Source of the DNA: Hexactinellida sp. DTS-2022
Taxonomy: Eukaryota > Porifera > Hexactinellida
DNA length: 64,000 bases
NCBI GenBank assembly: GCA_028753945.1
Contig: JAPNXP010000005.1
Coordinates: 3,472,001 to 3,536,000 of the forward strand
Direction: 5' to 3'
A model generated the notes under the pieces. It did not search any database, was not told the origin of the DNA, and was given only the letters and a program-made list of their open reading frames with translations. Shown here one piece after another: positions 57,248 to 64,000 of the stretch. The position numbers and the translations under genes were made by a program. Each line of letters starts with the position of its first letter. Within the stretch, counting starts at the first letter, position 1.

Positions 57248-57669
57248 CAGAGTGGACCATGGGTCAACATTGGTGACCCATGACCCATCTGACCCATCCC
57301 ATTTCTGACCCATGACCCATTGACCCATTGACCCATGACCCATCGAGTGACCCATTGACCCATCACACAATTTCAAATATCTATCTACTATACTGTAACA
57401 TTAACAGTATAACAGAATAACCGTATAAATTACCTCAACAAACCTACTTGTTGCAATGTCGAAGATGTTTAGTATTTCAATGCACATCAATGTTATAATA
57501 ATAATGATGATGATGAGTGATTAGTATTTTAACTGAAGATGACAATGAAATTTCAAATTGGTAATGGGTCATGGGTCACGGAGCCGTGACCCATGACCCA
57601 TCTGACCCATCGATTTAGGTGACCCATTTGACCCATGACCCATGACCCATCGACCCATGGTCCACTCTG
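57248..57669. mobile_element. Young hAT miniature GACCCATG family, copy 2, 422 bp
   Basis: Perfect flanks CTGTCTAC (57240-57247 and 57670-57677). Inverse orientation to 24982-25403, same length, and by eye the same sequence at every position I compared. Non-coding. Confidence 0.95.
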
Positions 57670-57936
57670 CTGTCTACCTGTATTACTTGAGAATATTATT
57701 TACGTTTTCTTCCTAATTCCCATTTAAATTCATATTTGTGTCTTTCTTAGCAACATGTTAAATAGAGCATTGTGGCCAAATGTTCCTCCAATTACGAAGG
57801 AATTAATTACACTCCAGTGTTTGAATTATTGAACCATTGGTCAAAAGAAGTGCAGGATGTTCCCATGGGTTACGGTACAATGACAGTGAATAAAGTTGAA
57901 GAAACCATCAACCTAACTGTCCTTCTTACGTACAAG

Positions 57937-58485
57937 CAGTGATGTGCTCCGTTACTAGTAACGGAGTGATGGTAACAGTAAAAGTAACGGTAACGGTAAC
58001 GGTAACGGTAAAAGTAACGGTAACGGTAAAAAGTAACGGTAACGGTAAAAAGTAACGGTAAAAGTAACGGTAACGGTAACGGTAAAAGTAACGGTAACGG
58101 TAACGGTAACGGTAAAAAGTAACGGTAACGGGTGTCGACAAGTAACGGTAACGGACATCCGTTAATTTTAACTAGATACCGTTATCTTTAATCAGTTACT
58201 CTTACCATTATATTACCGTAACACAGTAACCGTTACTACGTTAAACTTATTCCAATGCCGTTACAACGTTATTTTAAATCAGTTACCGTTACATTAAGGT
58301 AACTGTATTGAATAAAGGTAAACGGACAAACTTAACAAAAGTAACGGAGTAACGGTAACGGAGTAAAAGTAACGGGAGGAAAAAAGTAACGGTAACGGAA
58401 GAAATAAAGTAACGGTAACGGAGCAACGCTAACGAGAGATATAAAGTAACGGTAACGGAAGATTTAGTATCGGAGAAAATCACTG
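57937..58485. mobile_element. hAT miniature of GTAACGGTAACGG repeats, copy 2, 549 bp
   Basis: Ends CAGTGATGTGCTCCGTTACT and the complement of CAGTGATTTTCTCCGATACT. Flanks CGTACAAG and CTTACAAG agree at 7 of 8. The body is mostly AAGTAACGGTAACGG, which creates spurious frames of alternating TVTV or YRYR residues. Confidence 0.88.
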
Positions 58486-58645
58486 CTTACAAGGACCGAG
58501 ATGAAATTTATATCCGGAATTTTCATCAAGCTCTTGAATTGAGTCGTGCAGAACATAAAAAGGAGAGCGACACCTTTTCTGTTTCTAATATTGATGAAAT
58601 CCAGTTGAAGTTTTCGACACATAATTTATCTAAAAAATGGATGTA

Positions 58646-58817
58646 CAGTGGTGTTCGCCTAATAGCAAGTCGCATTTTGCACGAAATTTCCTTGCTAATA
58701 GGCGAACTTGCTATTAGAGGAACAAATTAACATTAAATGCTCGCTTGGGGACAAAAAGTAACTTGCTAATAGAGCAATATTGCTATTAGAGCAATTGCTA
58801 TTAGGCGAACACTACTG
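58646..58817. mobile_element. TA-flanked miniature in the P-element pseudogene, 172 bp
   Basis: Ends CAGTGGTGTTCGCCTAATAG and the complement of CAGTAGTGTTCGCCTAATAG, flanked by TA. TTGCTATTAG motifs repeat inside. The P-element reading resumes directly after it. Confidence 0.92.
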
Positions 58818-60960
58818 TACGTATATTCGCTCAAGTCAGAAGTTACAATCTGGACCACTGCTAATAAGTCTCACCAGATTAGTATTGATGATACTTTGCA
58901 TGCGAGATGTTTTGTTTATGAAGATGAAGTTCCAACCCAAATCACTCTCATTTCTGATGTTCATCAAATTTCTCAGTTAACTCATGAGCTTAATATACAT
59001 CAACAATATGATATTGAGATTGGTATTAACAATTATATTTGTTCAGTTAGATCTACCATAGAGAAACTGACAACATTCAAGAAGGAAGCATTTCAATCGG
59101 CTACAATTTATTTTGTGTCAACTTGAACAAACGTAGTTATAATGTCTTAACTTTGATTCTATTTCTCAAGGCCCAAATAATCTTTTTAAGTTGCTACCGT
59201 AATCTGCAATCACTAGAATGCATTCTCTGCCTCATTCATCCACTCTCCGAATGCTATATTCAAATATTGGCTTAGACACAAGTTTTATAGACTATCTGAA
59301 GGTTGCATGCAAAGACTTCAACAAGTTCAAGAAACATGTTATTCTCCAGTTAGACGAAATTCACGTAAGGCTTGATTATACTTATAAGGGGGTATAAAAT
59401 ATTTGGCTCATTTTATATATATATACCGATTCAATACATCCAGAAACAGTTCAATTAAATCTCATTCAAGACTATCTTAGATTTTCAAGTTACAAGCCTT
59501 ATCACAAATGGTCAGAAATTGTGAGATTTCTTCCATGTTGTAATGCAAAATATACTGACTTACTTCCAGTAATAAAGCAAGTTATTATTGACATCGAGAA
59601 GTGGGTCTTAAGGTAGTAGTAATTAGCACAGACGAATATAAACTAAATGTGAGTCTCTAGCTGGTAGTGCAAGTTTATTGCAAATTTTCCCAAACCCATC
59701 AGACCCTACTTGATCAATTTTATTTATGTTTAACCCAGTTAACATAGTGAACTGTATCGAAAATAATTGGATAAATCATCAAAAGGATACCAATCCAACC
59801 TTTACCTTTCCATAAATTGATAATTACTTTAATAAAAATTTCCTCAAACGCTTCATCCAAAGATCTCAGTAATATTTACAAGTCCTACCAATATTCAACT
59901 GCTAAGATAGCTCATAAATTAACATCCAAATCGTTTGGACATCAGTTCTTGAAAGACAAAGTGTCACTTTGGCTCTTGCAGTTTGGGATCAGTCAACATC
60001 GAAAGCGGTATTTTTGTTAATGAAAGGAATAATATTTCAAAACAAACTTACCAATTAATTTCTCTCATTAACAAATTTTGGAAAATGTGCAACACAAATA
60101 GTCCAGGAAAAGATATTCGCCTACGTGATCCTGGTTTAAAGGGAAAATAATTGTTTTGTGTTTTTCTCCAAAGTTTGTTTCTTGGCTTCAAGATTGGAAG
60201 AGCTATAGTTGTAGCGGTAGAGCAGGAAGACCTTTAGCATAGAACTTTAGCAGCTTAATTCAGAGCTGTCAAGTTACACCAAAACCGCAATATTTAATCA
60301 GCAATTTTTGTGGATTATCTTAAGTTTTGACAGGATTGCTACAAAACGATTCTCCCCTATAAAACATTTTGATGTTTACAAATTCATGTCCAGTTGTAAT
60401 TACAACGTTTCTATATGCCAAATTGTTAAGAGTAAACGTAGAATTAAACTCTCAAACACATAAAAATATATTGAGTTCAAAACAGCAAATTTGAGACTTC
60501 GCTAAAGGAATTAGTTAAGTCGAAGAAAGTTATTTCCAATTCCAACACTCAAATATGTTATAAATGTGTGTCTTTACTCACACACGAAGAAAGCTTTGCA
60601 ATGGAGTGTGAAGATTCTGACTTTAATTTAATTCACATAGCAGATAGAAGAGAACTTAAATATCCCTATGATGAGGTTACAATGCAGTCATAACTCTATG
60701 GAAGATCCTTTAATTAATTGAACTCGACAATTTCCAGATGAAACAATTTGCTGCAGGTACCAGCAAAACTATACTTACCCAACTCAAAATTTTGAGGAAA
60801 ATTTTGAGAGTTTTGATTCGGGAGATTTGAGTGCTCTACTTGTCAAACACCATTACTTTCTTATCGCAGCAAAATTATCTCTACCGCTAACAATTGTTTA
60901 TTAAAGAATAATAGTTCGCAATTTAAACTCTAAAAGGAACATGGAAAATGCCACGGTGGA

Positions 60961-63900
60961 TCCAAAAGGAAACTACAAAAGTTACAGTCTGAATAATAGT
61001 TATTTTATAGTATGTATTGTATTTGTGTAAAGTTAGTTTGTAGTAAGGAGAGACTATTATGACCGTTACCCAGTCTATTGCAGTAATATTCATTAAATCC
61101 TTTTAATGTCAAGTAAATTGGATATGCTATAAATTGTACGTATTTGGCATGCAAGACTTGATGCTGTCTATGGTTAAATACCGTGAATAGGCTAAAGTCG
61201 ATATAGCCTATAGATCGATAGATGTACTGAAATAATCGTACGGCATCTTCTATTTAAATTATGAATTCATCTGATTTTTACACACCAATAGTTTTAATTA
61301 AGAATTGTTAAAATGCATTTAGAATAAATTAAGGGAAGTGCCACTCTAGTGACTCAAAGAAAAGGCATGCACTAAATAGTGCAAATGCAATGTATGAATC
61401 ACCAAAAATTTCGAAATGACTAATATCTGATGAATACGTATACTACTGTATTTAAATAAATTTTCTACCCTATAAATGCCTATTTCAAGGAATTGTTAAA
61501 ATAAGTCCTGATTCATATTTTCACTAATTAGTTTGTGGATTATGTGAGCATCAAAATTACAAAAGTCCCAGATTTATTAATCTTTTCTGGGGCAACGGTG
61601 GTGGTTAAATAGGGTGGGGGGGGGGGGGTGCATCCGGGGCCAGGCAATGTCGTTAGTAATTGCACGGGCATCCCCCGGACTTACGTAGACGTAAAGATCA
61701 TTATACAAATAAGTTTTATAACGTTCACAGGTCATCGAAAATACAATTTATTTATTCAATGAATAAATTGTCAATTTAATAATATTATTTATTTTTTGGG
61801 TAAAATACTCAATTAACTATTAATCACCGGATCCGGTAATTCTCATTCTGATCAGCCCGGATCCCGGATCCAATCAAAATCGACTAAATCCGGCCGAAAC
61901 CGGAATCGGAGCATCCTTAGAAAGGAGGAAGCAGTTATTTCTTCAGGAAATGCTTTGGTTGTTGTTAGATCGATTATTGCTGATGTAAGAGGGACATACT
62001 GTTTATAATTTACTGGGTGCATAGATATGATATATTGGGGCCTTTCTCATGTGACAATCTATCGATAAATCCTTATCATTAAACGGAGTAAGATTGATCA
62101 GAGAATAATTACTGGGCTACTTGGAATTGTTACATGATTCAGGGATACATCTAAGGCCGGTATATGAAAAAATGCTAGTTAGGAGGTTGTTTCGGATGTT
62201 ATTGATAAGATGTACACTATCTCGAATATTAGGTATAGTATATGTTTAGCTAGGTTAAAAGAATTGATTACTACATTTCCGCGACAAACATGGATATAGA
62301 ATTTTGAGGTGTTTACATGCACTAATGAGTCTAATGTTCGTGGAGTAGTTCTCACAAACTATAGATAGGATGGTAAATGTCCACTTAGTATAGATATGCA
62401 GTAAGTATACCATCTTGAACAATTTGTGTAAATCTTTGTCAGGGGAATTCTTTTGAGGAGGTAGGGTATTGTTTGTTTCAAAGATACCTCCATGAAGCAA
62501 GTATGATTATATACATTTGAAGTTCAGAGTCACTCACATTCAGCTAAGTAAGGGCCATCGTATTGTACTTCTTGTTGTAAGTACACTCATAAAATATTAA
62601 ACGACATTCTCACAGATAACTATTTCTTTCAATGAAATCAAAGCTTGACATAAATCAATACATTGATTTTAGTTTATTTAATAGACCATAGCTGGGTAGA
62701 GGGAGAAATGTTGTCAAATTTTGATATGCTGAATTGGAGGTGTATCGCTTAAGAAGGGAAAATGTTAAGACAGAGTTACGGACACGGTGGTTTTCCTCTT
62801 GTGCTGTAATATTGTAATTGTATAAGCTCTTTTATTACATGTATTTCATAGAGTGATTTCTGAATACCTAAATATGTAGGGAGATTCGTGATCATATTAA
62901 GTGAGGTCAACTTACAACGTTCAACACTCCTAATGTAACGGGGAATAGTAATAGGACAACTTTCATAGCTAAGTTTGATATGAAGACTAATATAAATGTG
63001 CATGCACTCTCTGATAATTGCGATTCCAGAACATTTACTACCTGTTTGATGAACACTTTTTCAGAAACAACAGTTTGCAAATCGCTACATTCCTGAGAGT
63101 TATTTGCGGATTAGATCACATGCGCAAATGATCAGAGTTTATAATTCGAATTGAATGAACGAGTGCTATCTCATCGGCGGATTCGCAGATCTCACGTTTA
63201 ATCTGATAACGCAAAAATTTTACGTTGTACGTGAAAAATGATAACATCAGGGTAAAGATGAAATTGGAACATCCCATATATCATCCAAAAATGCCAAAAT
63301 ACCCGAACGATGACCTAGCAATTTTTGCTCAAATTTAGACATCGGTTTTTCCAATATAACGCAAAAATGACTCATTATATAAAATTTTCCTTTTAATCAA
63401 ACGTATACTAGATCTCACCTATGACAACACATGTCATGTAAATTTGAAACAAAATATCCAATTTTGAAAAAAAAAAAGGATTAACATAAATTTCACAAAA
63501 TCCGTTGACAATAATCATTTGCATAATTATCCACTAGCCAAGTGACCCGTCGCCTTGCGACGAATTAGTCGGCATAAACAGTTGGGAAGTGACCCCCAAT
63601 TATAGCCTCTTACAATGCTACGGGTTGCAGCTTTGCTGCTAAATACTTCCCGATATACAGTATTGGTCGTATAGAGCCATTCCCGAGCTTTCTAACCAAA
63701 CTGTATGGCACTCTTCCCTGTATATCCCTATCTCCATGCTTCTGCCATCAGCGGTAGTTTTTATGCTTCCTGGTTTATGACGAACCGGATTGCCTCGGGT
63801 CACCAACGCGGGATCCAACAACGTTAATGTAAGCCCCTCGAGGGACAACCATGCATTTTGGAATCTGCATTCATTTTGCCTTGGGGACTTATTACATTGC

Positions 63901-64000
63901 AGGATTCAGGGTTGTTCTCAATCCGGCCGGCAACGGTGTGACATGTGTGGGTCAGTGGGTCAACTGTCTGCCTGGATTACGTTGCATGATGTAGTAAATG
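60961..64000. other. Gene-free right end of window
   Basis: I see no convincing gene. A G-run at 61615-61629 and GGATCCGG/CCGGATCC palindromes at 61825-61905 may belong to one decayed element. GCGACGAATTAGTCGG after CCCGTCGCCTTGCGACG at 63545-63575 is a small hairpin cluster. CCDC93 N-terminal exons were looked for on the minus strand and not found. Confidence 0.45.

Larger units (their letters stand above)
57700..60960 (+). pseudogene. P-element (THAP9-like) transposase, decayed, most complete copy
   Basis: Scattered plus-strand frames follow the order of a P-element transposase: a region before the core (58540-59130: QISIDDTLHARCFVYED, QLTHELNIHQQYDIEIG), SLPHSSTLRMLYSNIGL (about 59220), the first catalytic region VILQLDEIHVRLDYTYKGG (about 59340-59390), a second Asp region VVISTDEYKLN (about 59615), and a C-terminal part with DKVSLWLLQFG (about 59950) and KFMSSCNYNVSICQIVKS (about 60385-60440), which corresponds to RKMSGSNYHI in the copy at 10886. 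Many stops and frame changes are present. A hAT miniature (57937-58485) and a TA-flanked miniature (58646-58817) interrupt it. No terminal repeats were found. Confidence 0.75.

Noticed and set aside
57926-58158. Frames of alternating Thr-Val or Tyr-Arg
   Set aside because: Direct translation of the GTAACGGTAACGG repeat; no gene.
61610-61635. Long G-run as a regulatory or telomeric signal
   Set aside because: G and C runs occur inside many of the hAT ends in this window, and there is no telomere-type repeat here.
62255-63003. Minus-strand frames of 75-81 residues as CCDC93 N-terminal exons
   Set aside because: They show none of the expected CCDC93 strings and lack convincing splice boundaries.
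63540-63660. Possible tRNA-like hairpins near CCGTCGCCTTGCGACG
   Set aside because: No TTCRANNC box, anticodon arm or acceptor pairing could be set up.

Overview
The window looks like nuclear DNA from an invertebrate animal: AT-rich, with few genes, GT-AG introns, and crowded with DNA transposons and their short non-autonomous derivatives. The mix (hAT, Tc1/mariner/pogo, P element, Mutator with FLYWCH finger, Merlin, Helitron, an intron-bearing integrase gene, one Ty3/gypsy fossil, LINE tails) would fit an early-branching marine animal such as a cnidarian or sponge. I cannot settle the species. No tRNA, rRNA, CRISPR array or bacterial-style operon was seen.

The one host gene I can name is CCDC93, a subunit of the COMMD/CCDC22/CCDC93 endosomal complex, on the minus strand. 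Two exons are visible, 55419-55933 and 35142-35835. They are separated by a 19,583-bp intron, join in phase at a split Arg codon, and give about 402 residues running to the natural C-terminus. The N-terminal exons should lie beyond the right edge. The intron holds much of the repeat content of 36-55 kb. A second host candidate is a very short two-exon frame at 22192-22417 on the plus strand.

Layout. 0.4-1.3 kb: intact-looking Merlin/ISXO2-like transposase. 1.4-7.3 kb: no gene; simple repeats, two miniature elements and one duplicated 47-mer. 7.35-10.25 kb: element with ~490-bp inverted arms. 10.7-13.6 kb: P-element C-terminal remnant (+) and FLYWCH/Mutator transposase (-). 14.2-15.5 kb: three hAT elements nested in one another. 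15.6-16.7 kb: spliced transposase-like gene (-). 17.5-18.6 kb: strikingly GC-rich Mutator-type pseudogene. 19.2-20.8 kb: a TA-flanked element and a clean Helitron. 22.7-27.9 kb: hAT miniatures and an intron-split integrase gene followed by a cysteine-peptidase module (-). 28-30.3 kb: LINE tail, second P-element remnant, and a 789-bp element with long inverted ends. 30.3-35.1 kb: mostly gene-free. 35-56 kb: CCDC93 and its intron, with a Helitron, a Ty3/gypsy fossil carrying a deep stack of nested hAT elements, an OTU-domain fragment and several miniatures. 57-61 kb: third, decayed P-element transposase interrupted by two miniatures. 61-64 kb: no gene seen.

The genes do not form a pathway. What ties the window together is the transposon history: 8-bp target duplications at most hAT ends give a readable order of insertion, and two apparently identical 422-bp hAT miniatures imply very recent mobility.
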